A stretch of DNA of 51,786 bases from contig CAKUKI010000006.1 of assembly GCA_934662565.1 (NCBI GenBank), forward strand, positions 1 to 51,786, read 5' to 3'. This document shows positions 17,219 to 25,560 of the stretch, in pieces. The stretch is from an uncultured Elusimicrobiales bacterium (GTDB lineage Bacteria > Elusimicrobiota > Elusimicrobia > Elusimicrobiales > Elusimicrobiaceae). Position numbers and translations under genes: made by a program. A model generated the notes under the pieces. That model did no database searches. It was given only the letters and a program-made list of their open reading frames with translations, and was not told the DNA's origin. Each line of letters starts with the position of its first letter. Positions within the stretch are counted from its first letter, which is position 1.

Positions 17219-17563
17219 TTATTCCACCAATTTGATGATAGCAACCTGCGCGTTATCGCCCTGACGAATACCAGCGCGATAAATGCGGCAGAAACCGCCC
17301 GGCCGGTTTGCATATCTGGCAACCAGCACGTCAAAGAGTTTTTTGAAAGCAACTTTGTCTTTCAACGTATCTTTAACGGCCAAGTGGTTGTTCGCTTTGG
17401 CGGAGGTAATAAGCCCCTCCACCACACGGCGGACTTCCTTGGCTTTGGGCAAGGTGGTCTTCACTTCTTCGTGAAGGATAATGCTGGTGGCCATGTTGTT
17501 CAACATCGCTTTGCGGTGAGAGGCCGTTTTGCCCAGCTTTCTGTATCCTGTATTTTTAATCAT
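17219..17563 (-). CDS. rplQ: 50S ribosomal protein L17
   Basis: The 114-residue product has the L17 start KLGKTASHRKAMLNNMATS and the end GDNAQVAIIKLVE. It is a large-subunit protein near the exit tunnel. The usual rpoA-rplQ order is kept, with an 18-bp gap to rpoA. Its stop touches the mreB start, so the two are probably coupled. Confidence 0.97.
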   Translation of the reverse strand: MIKNTGYRKLGKTASHRKAMLNNMATSIILHEEVKTTLPKAKEVRRVVEGLITSAKANNHLAVKDTLKDKVAFKKLFDVLVARYANRPGGFCRIYRAGIRQGDNAQVAIIKLVE

Positions 17564-17581
17564 ACGTTCAAAATCCTATCC

Positions 17582-18580
17582 TTAAATTTTCATGCCGAGA
17601 GAAAGATTCATTTCGGCCAGTCTTTCTTTGATTTCGTCCATAGATTTGGCGCCGAAGTTCTTAATCATTTTCAAATCGTCTTCGGTCATTTTTACCAAAT
17701 CGCGTACGGTGTTCACATTTTCAGATTTTAAGCAGTTAATGGAACGGCTGGAAAGCTCAATGAACTCAATGGATTGGTTTAACACTTCATCCAATTTAGA
17801 GCTGGCCGCAGCGGCACCGGCGTTAGCCGTGGCAGAAACAGGTTCCGCAACAGCTTCGTCGCTTACGGTGGCTACGCAGTCATCTTCGCCTTCAATCGTA
17901 AAAATATGCAAAGAATTGGAAAGCAATACTGCAGCGCGGTGCAACGCACGGGCCGGTTCCAACGTGCCGTCCGTCGTGATTTCCAAAATCAGGCGGTCGT
18001 AGTCGGTTTTCTGGCCCACACGGGCAGGTTCCACGTCGTAGTGAACTTTCACAATAGGAGAATACAGGGCATCCACCGGAATAAAACCGGCAGGACGTTG
18101 GATTTTGGCCAGTTCTTCGGCCGGCGCATAACCCTTGCCCCGAGAAATTTCAATTTCCATCTCCAAACTGCCGCCCGCTTCAAGCGTAGCGATAGGCAAA
18201 TCTTTGTTAATTATGGACACGCCATCCACTTCTTGAATGGCAGCCGCCGTCACCACGCCCGGTTTAGTGGCGTGCAGCGTGACGTATTCACGGGCTTTGC
18301 CGTCCATTTTAACACGCAGTTGCTTGAGGTTGAGCAGAATATTGATAACGTCTTCCCGTACGTTAGGCAACGTGCTAAATTCATGCACGGCCCCCGCAAT
18401 TCTAACGGCAGTAATAGCGGCACCTTCCATACCGGAAAGTAAAATCCGGCGCAGGGAGTTCCCTACGGTGTGGCCGTAGCCACTTTCGTAGGGTTCCGCA
18501 ATAAATTTACCGTAAAAATCAGAAGCAGTTTTTTCTTCTAACTGAATTTTTTGGGGAAGAACCAATTCATTCAAAGCCAT
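17582..18580 (-). CDS. rpoA: DNA-directed RNA polymerase subunit alpha
   Basis: A 332-residue alpha subunit. The N-terminal dimerisation domain (about 1-235) includes GYGHTVGNSLRRILLSGMEG, where the Arg pair contacts beta. A linker rich in Ala/Val (about 236-262) follows, and then the C-terminal domain with LSSRSINCLKSENVNTVRDL for UP-element and activator contacts. It sits between rpsD and rplQ in the alpha operon. Length is close to E. coli (329). Confidence 0.98.
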   Translation of the reverse strand: MALNELVLPQKIQLEEKTASDFYGKFIAEPYESGYGHTVGNSLRRILLSGMEGAAITAVRIAGAVHEFSTLPNVREDVINILLNLKQLRVKMDGKAREYVTLHATKPGVVTAAAIQEVDGVSIINKDLPIATLEAGGSLEMEIEISRGKGYAPAEELAKIQRPAGFIPVDALYSPIVKVHYDVEPARVGQKTDYDRLILEITTDGTLEPARALHRAAVLLSNSLHIFTIEGEDDCVATVSDEAVAEPVSATANAGAAAASSKLDEVLNQSIEFIELSSRSINCLKSENVNTVRDLVKMTEDDLKMIKNFGAKSMDEIKERLAEMNLSLGMKI

Positions 18581-18594
18581 GTAAAGCCTCCAAA

Positions 18595-19224
18595 CTATTT
18601 AGAATAGTATTCGACGATGAGCTGCTCGTTGACAGGATAGGACATTTCCGCTCTGTCGGGCCATCTTAAAAGTTTTCCGGTCATTTTCTCCGCGTCGTAT
18701 TCCAAGAAGCTCGGGCGCTGGTTGCGTTTTTCGGTTTCGGTAAGGCCTTGTTTCACACCCACGTTTTCAGCCAAAGAGGCATCCAACGCTACTTTATCAC
18801 CCAAGCGGAGTTGATAAGAAGGCACGTTGACGGCTTTACCGTTTACTTTCACAAAACCATGCAACACTAATTGGCGGGCGGATTTCAAAGAAACCGCAAA
18901 GCCCAAGCGGCGCACGACGTTATCCAAGCGGGTTTCCAGTTTGCGCAAGAAGTTTTCACCGGTTTGGCCTTCGGCCTTAGCAGCGGCGTCAAACAAATTG
19001 CGGAACGGAATTTCCGACATACCGGACTGAAGTCTGGCTTTCTGCTTTTCCTGCAAGCGGATACCATATTCGGACACTTTAGCGCGGCGTACTTTGCCAC
19101 CGCGTTTAATGGTGGCGGCCAATTTGTCAACCACGCAGTTGGTGTAGCATTTGGTCCCTTTCAAGAAAAGTTTGCAATCTAATTTTCTGCATTTTTTGCA
19201 GCTGGCTCCTGTATATCTGGACAT
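18595..19224 (-). CDS. rpsD: 30S ribosomal protein S4, zinc-type
   Basis: A 209-residue primary 16S rRNA-binding protein. Cysteines at 9, 12, 17, 26 and 30 in the first 30 residues form the zinc-type N-terminus (C+ form). The S4 RNA-binding domain carries RLDNVVRRLGFA and SARQLVLHGFVKVNGKAVN. In many bacteria S4 represses the alpha operon by binding a pseudoknot leader; I found no clear equivalent here, since rpsM follows rpmJ directly. Confidence 0.97.
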   Translation of the reverse strand: MSRYTGASCKKCRKLDCKLFLKGTKCYTNCVVDKLAATIKRGGKVRRAKVSEYGIRLQEKQKARLQSGMSEIPFRNLFDAAAKAEGQTGENFLRKLETRLDNVVRRLGFAVSLKSARQLVLHGFVKVNGKAVNVPSYQLRLGDKVALDASLAENVGVKQGLTETEKRNQRPSFLEYDAEKMTGKLLRWPDRAEMSYPVNEQLIVEYYSK

Positions 19225-19229
19225 AAATC

Positions 19230-19655
19230 TTATACTCTCCTGGCTTTAGGCGGTCTGCATCCGTTGTGCGGAATGGGGGTGATGTCTTTAATAGAAGACA
19301 CGGTAAGTCCGGCTTGTTGTACGGCTCTGACGGCGGTTTCTCTGCCTTGGCCGGGGCCACAAACCTTTACTGCAACTTCTCTCATACCCAGAGCGACGGC
19401 TTTTTCGGCCACTTTGTTGCAGGTAATTTGGGCGGCAAACGGAGTGCCTTTTTTGGTGCCCTTAAAACCATGGGAACCGGCGGTAGACCACGCAATGGTG
19501 TTGCCTTTATCGTCGGATATCGTCACAATCGTGTTGTTGAACGAGCAGTTAATGTGCACCACGCCGAACACCGGCGCTTTGGCGTTTTTCTTTTTTCCTT
19601 TCACAGCGGCGGGAGCTTTCACTTCCGCGGCTTCTTTTTTAATTTCTTCTGCCAT
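19230..19655 (-). CDS. rpsK: 30S ribosomal protein S11
   Basis: A 141-residue platform protein of the small subunit. The core begins near residue 30 (VFGVVHINCSFNNTIVTI) and ends with the conserved DITPIPHNGCRPPKARRV. About 28 residues of Ala/Lys/Glu-rich sequence (EEIKKEAAEVKAPAAVKGKK) precede the core, more than in most S11 proteins. It is 26 bp from rpsM and 5 bp from rpsD. Confidence 0.97.
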   Translation of the reverse strand: MAEEIKKEAAEVKAPAAVKGKKKNAKAPVFGVVHINCSFNNTIVTISDDKGNTIAWSTAGSHGFKGTKKGTPFAAQITCNKVAEKAVALGMREVAVKVCGPGQGRETAVRAVQQAGLTVSSIKDITPIPHNGCRPPKARRV

Positions 19656-19681
19656 AATTAAATTCCTAAAGTTCCTAAATT

Positions 19682-20062
19682 TTATTTAGCTGCAGCCTTG
19701 GAACCCACGGTTTTGCGGCGGCCGCGTCTGGTTCTGGCGTTGGTTTTGGTTCTCTGACCGCGGACCGGCAGGTTTCTGCGGTGGCGCTGGCCTTTATAGG
19801 AACCGATTTCAATAAAGCGGTGGATGTTTTGGGCGATTTCTCTTCTCAATTCCCCTTCCACTTTATATTCTTTTTGCAAGATGGTGTTTAAGAGACCGGC
19901 CTGCTGTTCGGTTAAATCTTTCACGCGGGTGGCGGGGTCAATCTGCCCTTCCAGCTTGGCGAGGACTTCTTTGGCGTTTTTCTTGCCGATGCCGTAGATG
20001 TACTCTAAGGCTACGTCTATTCTTTTGTTTTTAGGTAAATCAATACCTGCGACTCTTGCCAT
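19682..20062 (-). CDS. rpsM: 30S ribosomal protein S13
   Basis: The 126-residue product starts MARVAGIDLPKNKRIDVALE and ends in a basic tail after GQRTKTNARTRRG, both typical. It sits in the head of the small subunit and contacts L5. It follows rpmJ, as usual in bacteria. Confidence 0.98.
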   Translation of the reverse strand: MARVAGIDLPKNKRIDVALEYIYGIGKKNAKEVLAKLEGQIDPATRVKDLTEQQAGLLNTILQKEYKVEGELRREIAQNIHRFIEIGSYKGQRHRRNLPVRGQRTKTNARTRRGRRKTVGSKAAAK

Positions 20063-20083
20063 ATATTCTAAAACTCCTGTAAA

Positions 20084-20197
20084 TTAACCTTGGCGCTGTT
20101 TGTGTTTTGCTACTTCGCAAACCACCCGAACCACGCCGTTGCGTTTAATGACTTTGCATTTTTGACATATCTTTTTGACACTGGCTCTGACTTTCAT
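20084..20197 (-). CDS. rpmJ: 50S ribosomal protein L36, zinc-binding form
   Basis: A 37-residue protein read directly from the sequence: it begins MKVRASVKKICQKC and ends VAKHKQRQG. Cys11, Cys14, Cys27 and His32 form the C-x2-C-x12-C-x4-H zinc site of the C+ type. AGGGAG overlaps the end of infA just before the ATG. It lies between infA and rpsM, its normal place. Confidence 0.97.
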   Translation of the reverse strand: MKVRASVKKICQKCKVIKRNGVVRVVCEVAKHKQRQG

Positions 20198-20410
20198 TTA
20201 TTTCTCCCTATAAGTAATCCGGCCTTTCGTCAAGTCGTATGGGGAAAGCTCTAATTTTACTTTGTCCCCCGGCAGGATTCTTATATGATGAACTCTCATT
20301 TTTCCGGATATGTGGCCAAGAATCGTCTTGCCGCCTGCAATTTCAATTTTGAACATTGCATTGGGCAACGCTTCCAAAACCTTTCCTTCCAGTTCAATTT
20401 TATCGCTCAT
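20198..20410 (-). CDS. infA: Translation initiation factor IF-1
   Basis: A 70-residue single S1/OB-fold protein that occupies the A site during initiation. It has the diagnostic EGKVLEALPNAMFKIEI and RILPGDKVKLELSPYDLTKG. I chose the ATG at 20410 (MSDKIELEG) with GGAG five bases upstream. A longer reading frame extends upstream, but it overlaps map and has no ribosome site. It lies between map and rpmJ. Confidence 0.97.
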   Translation of the reverse strand: MSDKIELEGKVLEALPNAMFKIEIAGGKTILGHISGKMRVHHIRILPGDKVKLELSPYDLTKGRITYREK

Positions 20411-20453
20411 ACATCTCCGAGTTCGGATTAAATCAGAATTTCTCCCGTAGGAG

Positions 20454-21206
20454 CTATTCAAAAGCAGTGAAAATTTCACTGCCGTGAGCGGTGACCGCCA
20501 CCGTATGTTCAAAGTGCGCGGCATATTTGCCGTCACTCGTCACAACCGTCCAGCCGTCACGCAGCTGCCTGACTTTATAGGTTCCCGCTGTAATCATGGG
20601 CTCAATCGCCAGCACCATGCCTTCTTCCAACATTGGCCCAGTGCCTTTCCGCCCGAAGTTCGGGATATTTGGCTCTTCGTGCATATTGCGGCCAATACCA
20701 TGCCCGCAATAATCCCGCACGACACCCATGTTATGTAGCTCGGCAAAAGTCTCCACCGCATGCCCGATATCTCCAAGCCGAGCACCCGGTTTGACAAGCC
20801 CAATCGCTTTATACAAAGACTTCCGGGTCACATCCATCAGTCTTTGGGCTTCATCAGAAACTTCTCCCACGCCGAGGGTGATAGCGGCATCAGAACAGAA
20901 ACCGTCAAGGCGGGCTCCTGTATCTATACTTACAATATCACCACTCTTTAATATTCTATCTTTTTTTGGGATTCCGTGCACGACTTCTTCATTTACAGAA
21001 GCGCAAATTGAACCCGGAAACCCATAATACCCCAAGAATAACGGGGTCGCCCCGAAGGAGCGGATTGTTTTTTCTGCGGCAGCGTCCAAATCCCAAGTAG
21101 AAATACCGGGGCGGACCAGCTCGGTCATTTGCTTCAAAACCGCAGCGGTCACTTTGCCCGCCGCGCGCATCAAATCTAGTTCATGTTTGCTTTTAACTTC
21201 AATCAT
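20454..21206 (-). CDS. map: Methionine aminopeptidase, type I
   Basis: A 250-residue dinuclear-metal enzyme that removes the N-terminal Met from new proteins. Metal ligands are visible in SIDTGARLDGFCSDAA (two Asp), CGHGIGRNMHEEP (His), LAIEPMI (Glu) and HFEHTVAVT (Glu). The ATG overlaps the adk stop by four bases (ATGA). The order secY-adk-map-infA is the classic end of the spc operon. Confidence 0.97.
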   Translation of the reverse strand: MIEVKSKHELDLMRAAGKVTAAVLKQMTELVRPGISTWDLDAAAEKTIRSFGATPLFLGYYGFPGSICASVNEEVVHGIPKKDRILKSGDIVSIDTGARLDGFCSDAAITLGVGEVSDEAQRLMDVTRKSLYKAIGLVKPGARLGDIGHAVETFAELHNMGVVRDYCGHGIGRNMHEEPNIPNFGRKGTGPMLEEGMVLAIEPMITAGTYKVRQLRDGWTVVTSDGKYAAHFEHTVAVTAHGSEIFTAFE

Positions 21207-21841
21207 TTTACCTTCTTGAGGACAGCCACTAAATCCTCAAAAACTTTTTCGGGCGTTTGATTGCCGTTGATTTCCACATATTTGCCGGAATTTTGGTAGA
21301 ACGTCTTTACCGGCAGCGTATCGTGGTGGTACACTTCCAAACGGTGTTTGGCCCGTTCGGCGGTATCATCTGCGCGCGTGTATAATTCACCGCCACAATC
21401 CGGACAGACTGCCGCCGGAGCGGTCGGGTCTACATGCACAATCGCCCCGCATTTTTTGCATTGGCGGCGCGAGGTGATGCGTTTAACCACTTCGCTTTCC
21501 GGCAAATCAATCATCACAACGGCGGAAATCTCACGGTGAAAGCGTTTCAACATAGCATTTAACGCTTCGGCTTGCGCCACGGTGCGGGGAAATCCGTCAA
21601 AAATGATACCTGCATCCGTAGATTTAACGATGTTTTCCAACATGGAAATCATCAGTTCGTCCGGCACTAAATTACCGGCATTAATAATACCGGCAATTTT
21701 TTTGCCCAGTTCAGAACCGGAAGCAATTTCGGCACGGAGTACATCTCCGGTGGAAATATGTTTCAGCTTCAGTTCTTCTTGCAATTTGGCCGACTGAGTG
21801 CCTTTTCCGGCCCCCGGACAGCCCATTAAAACGATATTCAC
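21203..21841 (-). CDS. adk: Adenylate kinase, zinc-LID type
   Basis: A 212-residue kinase converting AMP and ATP to two ADP. The P-loop is GCPGAGKGTQSAKL, and the LID carries four cysteines (CKKCG and CPDCG) as in zinc-bearing Gram-positive and deep-branching forms. GTG at 21841 is the likely start because GGAAGG lies 7 bases upstream; a TTG two codons earlier is only one base from that site. It is separated from secY by a 357-bp repeat-containing spacer. Confidence 0.96.
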   Translation of the reverse strand: MNIVLMGCPGAGKGTQSAKLQEELKLKHISTGDVLRAEIASGSELGKKIAGIINAGNLVPDELMISMLENIVKSTDAGIIFDGFPRTVAQAEALNAMLKRFHREISAVVMIDLPESEVVKRITSRRQCKKCGAIVHVDPTAPAAVCPDCGGELYTRADDTAERAKHRLEVYHHDTLPVKTFYQNSGKYVEINGNQTPEKVFEDLVAVLKKVK

Positions 21842-21950
21842 AATCAATCCTTCCTTGTCTTTCTTTTCAAATTAGTTTACGTCCGGCCTTTTTCAAGCCG
21901 CACGCAAAATAATTTGCCAAACTGCTTTATATAACTGCACGAATTTTTTA

Positions 21951-22035
21951 GAATTTTGAGGAGATTTCTAGTCGTGCATTCGCGAAGCATACTTGTTTGT
22001 TATGCGAGAGAATGAACAACAACGAAATTTGCCTC
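21951..22035. repeat. Palindromic repeat element, copy A
   Basis: About 85 bp in the secY-adk spacer, nearly identical to copy B 151 bp away. Shared blocks include GAATTTTGAGGAGATTTCTA, CGAAGCATACTTGTTTGTTA and GAATGAACAACAACGAAAT. The ends (GAGATTTC-type and GAAAT..CTC-type) are inverted, and an inner imperfect stem encloses the loop ATACTTGTTTGTT. No ORF is present. Confidence 0.85.
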
Positions 22036-22101
22036 ACTTTCCCAAATTTTTCGTTTTTCAGTTCCGGGCGTAAACCCGCCCCAGAAACCGGAATTTTTAG
22101 G

Positions 22102-22184
22102 GAATTTTGAGGAGATTTCTAGGCGTTCATGCACGAAGCATACTTGTTTGTTATGCGAGTGAATGAACAACAACGAAATCTCCC
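22102..22184. repeat. Palindromic repeat element, copy B
   Basis: Second copy of the element. Its terminal inverted repeat is perfect (GGAGATTTC / GAAATCTCC), and the inner stem pairs GTTCATGCACGAAGCAT with ATGCGAGTGAATGAAC. Where the two copies differ, pairing is partly kept (for example in the inner stem arms), which hints at selection on the fold. The rest of 21842-22198 holds one small GC hairpin (GGGCG/CGCCC near 22066-22081), an AT-rich stretch, and no gene. Confidence 0.85.
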
Positions 22185-22198
22185 AAAATTACCAAAAA

Positions 22199-23539
22199 TT
22201 ATTGACCGACGTTGAACCAGCGCCCCTTAATCCTTTTGCTGCCTTTCATCAGCGGCTCATAATTGCGGGCCAACAGATGGGCTTGGATTTGGCCGACGGT
22301 ATCCAAAGCAACACCAACCACGATGAGCAGCGCGGTACCACCGAAGTAGAAATCCACGCCAAATTCCGCACGGAAGAAATCCGGCAGAACAGCCACCAAA
22401 CAAACAAAGATGGCGCCGCAGAACGTCAAGCGGTTCATGACCCATTCAATGTAGTTTTTGGTCGGTTCACCAGGGCGAATGCCCGGGATGAAGCCGCCCC
22501 ATTTCTTCATGTTATCTGCCAAATCGGACGGGTTAATGGTCATAGAATTGTAGAAATAGCAGAAGAAAATGATGAGCGCCGAGAACAATAACATATACCA
22601 CACGTTATTGTGGCTCATGTAGTTCATCAGCACTTGGGCCCAGTGGGCATCACGGTTGAAGCTGGCCAGTGTAAGCGGCAAAGAAATGACAGACGAGGCA
22701 AAGATTACCGCAATCACACCGCTCTGGTCTATTTTGAGCGGCAAATAGCTGGTCTGCCCGCCATACATTTTGTTGCCTACCTGACGTTTGGCGTATTGTA
22801 CCGGTATTTGGCGTTGGGCCGTTTCCAGCCACACTACCAAAGCCGTAATTACCACCGCAGCGGCAAAAATTACAAGCGCCATAAAGAAATCCATTTCGTC
22901 CGTTTTTACGCGGTTCACAATTTCCATTACCGCACTGGGCAAACGGTCCACGATACCCGCAAAAATAATGAGCGAAATACCGTTCCCGACGCCTTTTTCG
23001 GTAATTTGTTCACCCAGCCACATCACAAACATAGTGCCTGCGGCCAGCGTAAGAACTGTGGTAATAAAGAACCAAGCCGAGGGGTTGACCACGGCCGACA
23101 TTCCGCCCGCGCCTTCCACCTTGGTAATAGCAAAGGTCATCATCGCCCCTTGCAGGACGGCTAAGAACAAAGCAAAAATACGGGTGATTTGGTTTTCTTT
23201 TCTTCTGCCGCTTTCGCCTTCTTTATGCATGCGGTCTAACGCAGGGAAAATATGCGCCCCGCGCACGAGCCCCATGATAATGGACGCGTTGATGTACGGC
23301 ATAATACCTAGCGCTAAAATGGAGAATTTGCCCAAAGCCCCACCCGAAAAGATATTCATAAAGCCTAAAATACCGTTTTCGTGTTGGGCAAACAGCTGGC
23401 GCAAAACTTCCGCATTAATGCCGGGTATCGGGATTGCAGCCGCAATCCGGAAAACAGCCAACGCCCCTATCAAGAAGAGAAGTCTCTTCTTGAGTTCGGG
23501 GGCGTTGAAAATATTTGCAACCGTATTGTTGGTTTCCAT
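22199..23539 (-). CDS. secY: Preprotein translocase subunit SecY
   Basis: A 446-residue membrane channel with about ten hydrophobic helices. Signatures include FRIAAAIPIPGIN in helix 1, LALGIMPYINASIIMGL and IPVQYAKRQVGNKMYGGQ in the cytosolic loop. It forms the SecYEG pore for export and membrane insertion. The ATG overlaps the rplO stop (TAATG), so it is coupled to L15. It is followed by the repeat-bearing spacer instead of running straight into adk. Confidence 0.98.
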   Translation of the reverse strand: METNNTVANIFNAPELKKRLLFLIGALAVFRIAAAIPIPGINAEVLRQLFAQHENGILGFMNIFSGGALGKFSILALGIMPYINASIIMGLVRGAHIFPALDRMHKEGESGRRKENQITRIFALFLAVLQGAMMTFAITKVEGAGGMSAVVNPSAWFFITTVLTLAAGTMFVMWLGEQITEKGVGNGISLIIFAGIVDRLPSAVMEIVNRVKTDEMDFFMALVIFAAAVVITALVVWLETAQRQIPVQYAKRQVGNKMYGGQTSYLPLKIDQSGVIAVIFASSVISLPLTLASFNRDAHWAQVLMNYMSHNNVWYMLLFSALIIFFCYFYNSMTINPSDLADNMKKWGGFIPGIRPGEPTKNYIEWVMNRLTFCGAIFVCLVAVLPDFFRAEFGVDFYFGGTALLIVVGVALDTVGQIQAHLLARNYEPLMKGSKRIKGRWFNVGQ

Positions 23540-24000
23540 TATTTGGTCTTCTTTTCAATAACGGTGACAGTGCCGCCGGCTTTTTCAATCGCCGCTTTAG
23601 CAGAGGCGGAAAAACCGTGGGCGGACACTTTCAGCGCTTTGGTAAGCTCACCCATGGCAAGCACTTTCACGCTGGAAACATCATGAATGGCACCGGCCTT
23701 TTTCAAGGCTTCCGGAGTCACTTCCGCACCGGCTTTGAACAATTTTTCCAAGGTGCCTACGTTGACATAGTCAAACCGTCTGGCAAAATCCTTATTGGAA
23801 AAACCGCTCTTAGGCGTGTGGCGGATAAGCGGCATCTGGCCGCCTTCTTTGCTTTCCTTGCGAGTATTACCGGAGCGGGAAGTCTGCCCTTTCATACCTT
23901 TGGTGCAGTAGTTGCCCAAGCCGGAGCCGGGGCCGATACCCAAGCGTCTTTTGGCTTTTCTGGAGCCATGTTTAGGGAAAAGAGTATTCAACTTTACCAT
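23539..24000 (-). CDS. rplO: 50S ribosomal protein L15
   Basis: The 153-residue product has the Gly-rich basic N-terminus of L15 (KRRLGIGPGSGLGNYCTKGM, KGQTSRSG) and the C-terminal domain with KVLAMGELTKALKVSAHGFS. It follows rpsE after only 18 bp. The usual rpmD (L30) between them is missing. Its stop overlaps the secY ATG. Confidence 0.97.
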   Translation of the reverse strand: MVKLNTLFPKHGSRKAKRRLGIGPGSGLGNYCTKGMKGQTSRSGNTRKESKEGGQMPLIRHTPKSGFSNKDFARRFDYVNVGTLEKLFKAGAEVTPEALKKAGAIHDVSSVKVLAMGELTKALKVSAHGFSASAKAAIEKAGGTVTVIEKKTK

Positions 24001-24018
24001 TTTATTTTCTCCACAAAA

Positions 24019-24615
24019 CTATTCGGCCTTGGCAGCTTCGGCTTGCGCTTCGGCTTTCGGGGCTTCAGCCGGTTTTTCGGCTTTACCGCGCAACACTGCA
24101 ACGGTTTCTTTGTTCTTCAGCATTTTCAAAGCTTCCATCGTGGCGTAAACCAAGTTGCACGGGTTGGTGCTGCCCAAGCTTTTGGCCAAGACGTCTTTGA
24201 TGCCGGCGGCTTCAAACAACAAGCGCACACCCGCACCGGCGATTACACCGGTACCGGGGGCGGCCGGTTTCATCCAAACGGATGCCGCGCCAAATTTGCC
24301 GATAACTTCATGCGGAATGGTTTCGCCCACAATCGGAAACGTAATCATGTGTTTGCGGGCGTGGGATTCCGCTTTAGCAATGGCCAACTGCACTTGGTTT
24401 GCTTTACCAATGGCCACGCCTACTTTGCCGGAGCCGTTGCCCACCACTACCAGCGCGCGGAAACCAAAACGTTTACCGCCTTTTACCACTTTAGCCGTGC
24501 GGGCTACGTGGATAACCGTGGATTTACCTTCCAACGCCGGTCTGGCTTTTTGAAACTCGGCTCTTTTGCCTTTCGCTTCTTTTCTGTTTTCGCTCTTCAG
24601 CGTTTCGTTAGACAT
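24019..24615 (-). CDS. rpsE: 30S ribosomal protein S5
   Basis: A 198-residue small-subunit protein with the double-stranded-RNA-binding fold: VIHVARTAKVVKGGKRFGFR and the C-terminal TNPCNLVYATMEALKMLKN. A tail of about 25 residues rich in Ala, Glu, Lys and Pro (EKPAEAPKAEAQAEAAKAE) extends beyond the normal end. I use the ATG at 24615, which has AAGG eight bases upstream; a GTG three codons earlier overlaps that site. Confidence 0.97.
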   Translation of the reverse strand: MSNETLKSENRKEAKGKRAEFQKARPALEGKSTVIHVARTAKVVKGGKRFGFRALVVVGNGSGKVGVAIGKANQVQLAIAKAESHARKHMITFPIVGETIPHEVIGKFGAASVWMKPAAPGTGVIAGAGVRLLFEAAGIKDVLAKSLGSTNPCNLVYATMEALKMLKNKETVAVLRGKAEKPAEAPKAEAQAEAAKAE

Positions 24616-24631
24616 TAAATTCACCTTAATA

Positions 24632-24997
24632 TTAGAATTTCAAGCCTGCTTCTCTGGCGGAATCAGCAAGCGCTTTAATTCTGCCGTGATAGACTCTGCC
24701 GCCGCGGTCAAACATCACTTCGGTGATGCCTTTTTCCAAAGCTTTTTTGGCAATTACGGCGCCCAAGGCTTTGGCGGCTTCAATGCTTTTGCCGGAAGCT
24801 TCATATTTACCTTCCAATTCAGCAGACAAGGTGGTAGCAGATACTAACGTGCTGTGGGTCTTGTCGTCAATGATTTGGGCATAAATATATTTCAAGCTTC
24901 TGTAAACGGACAGGCGGGGTCTGTGCGCACCGGTGGCTAACAGATGCCCACGGCTTCTGTCTTTTCTGTATTGATATCTTTCCTGTTTAGTAGCCAT
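24632..24997 (-). CDS. rplR: 50S ribosomal protein L18
   Basis: A 121-residue 5S rRNA-binding protein. It has RPRLSVYRSLKYIYAQIIDD and the end MFDRGGRVYHGRIKALADSA, both standard. It sits two bp after rplF in the usual spc order. Confidence 0.97.
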   Translation of the reverse strand: MATKQERYQYRKDRSRGHLLATGAHRPRLSVYRSLKYIYAQIIDDKTHSTLVSATTLSAELEGKYEASGKSIEAAKALGAVIAKKALEKGITEVMFDRGGRVYHGRIKALADSAREAGLKF

Positions 24998-24999
24998 AA

Positions 25000-25551
25000 T
25001 TATTTGCCTCCCGCAGCAGTCTTACCGGCTTTGCGAACAATGTGTTCACCTTGGTATTTAATACCGCTGCCCTTGTAGGGTTCCGGAGGTCTGATTCTTC
25101 TGATTTTGGCCGCAAAATCGCCCACGAGGAACTTGTTGCTGCCTTTGATGGACAGGGCGCCCGTTTTGCCGTCCACCGTCACGGTCAAACCTTGCGGAAT
25201 GTCCAAATTGACGGGGTGGGAGAAGCCCAATTCCATGTTCAATTTTGTGCCGGCCACGTTGGCGCGGTAGCCCAAGCCGTTAATTTCCAGCACTTTGGTA
25301 AAACCGTTCGTCACGCCTTCAATAATATTGGAGACGTTGGCGCGGGTGGTGCCGTGAATGGCGTTAAGCTGTTTTTCTTTCCCTTCCGGAATAGAAAAAG
25401 AGAGCACATTATCTTTGAAGTTAATGGTGACGTCATTCGGGCAAGTGTACGAAAGCGTACCCAACGCGCCGGTGGCCGTCACTACTTGGCCGTTGACTTC
25501 CACTTTGGTTTTAGCGGGAATGTTGATGATTTTTTTACCAATTCTGCTCAT
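25000..25551 (-). CDS. rplF: 50S ribosomal protein L6
   Basis: A 183-residue protein with two related domains. It starts MSRIGKKIINIPAKTKVEVN and has the C-terminal signature PPEPYKGSGIKYQGEHIVRK. It lies near the sarcin-ricin loop of 23S rRNA. It has a 9-bp gap to rpsH. Confidence 0.97.
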   Translation of the reverse strand: MSRIGKKIINIPAKTKVEVNGQVVTATGALGTLSYTCPNDVTINFKDNVLSFSIPEGKEKQLNAIHGTTRANVSNIIEGVTNGFTKVLEINGLGYRANVAGTKLNMELGFSHPVNLDIPQGLTVTVDGKTGALSIKGSNKFLVGDFAAKIRRIRPPEPYKGSGIKYQGEHIVRKAGKTAAGGK

Positions 25552-25560
25552 ATTCCCCCC

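Noticed and set aside
20411..20536. 42-residue N-terminal extension of IF-1
   Set aside because: It overlaps the end of map, has no ribosome site, and IF-1 is always about 70-72 residues.
23539..24618. Long plus-strand open frames opposite rplO, rpsE, rpoC and fusA
   Set aside because: They are mirror frames of strongly conserved genes, lack ribosome sites and give low-complexity His/Phe/Gly-rich products.
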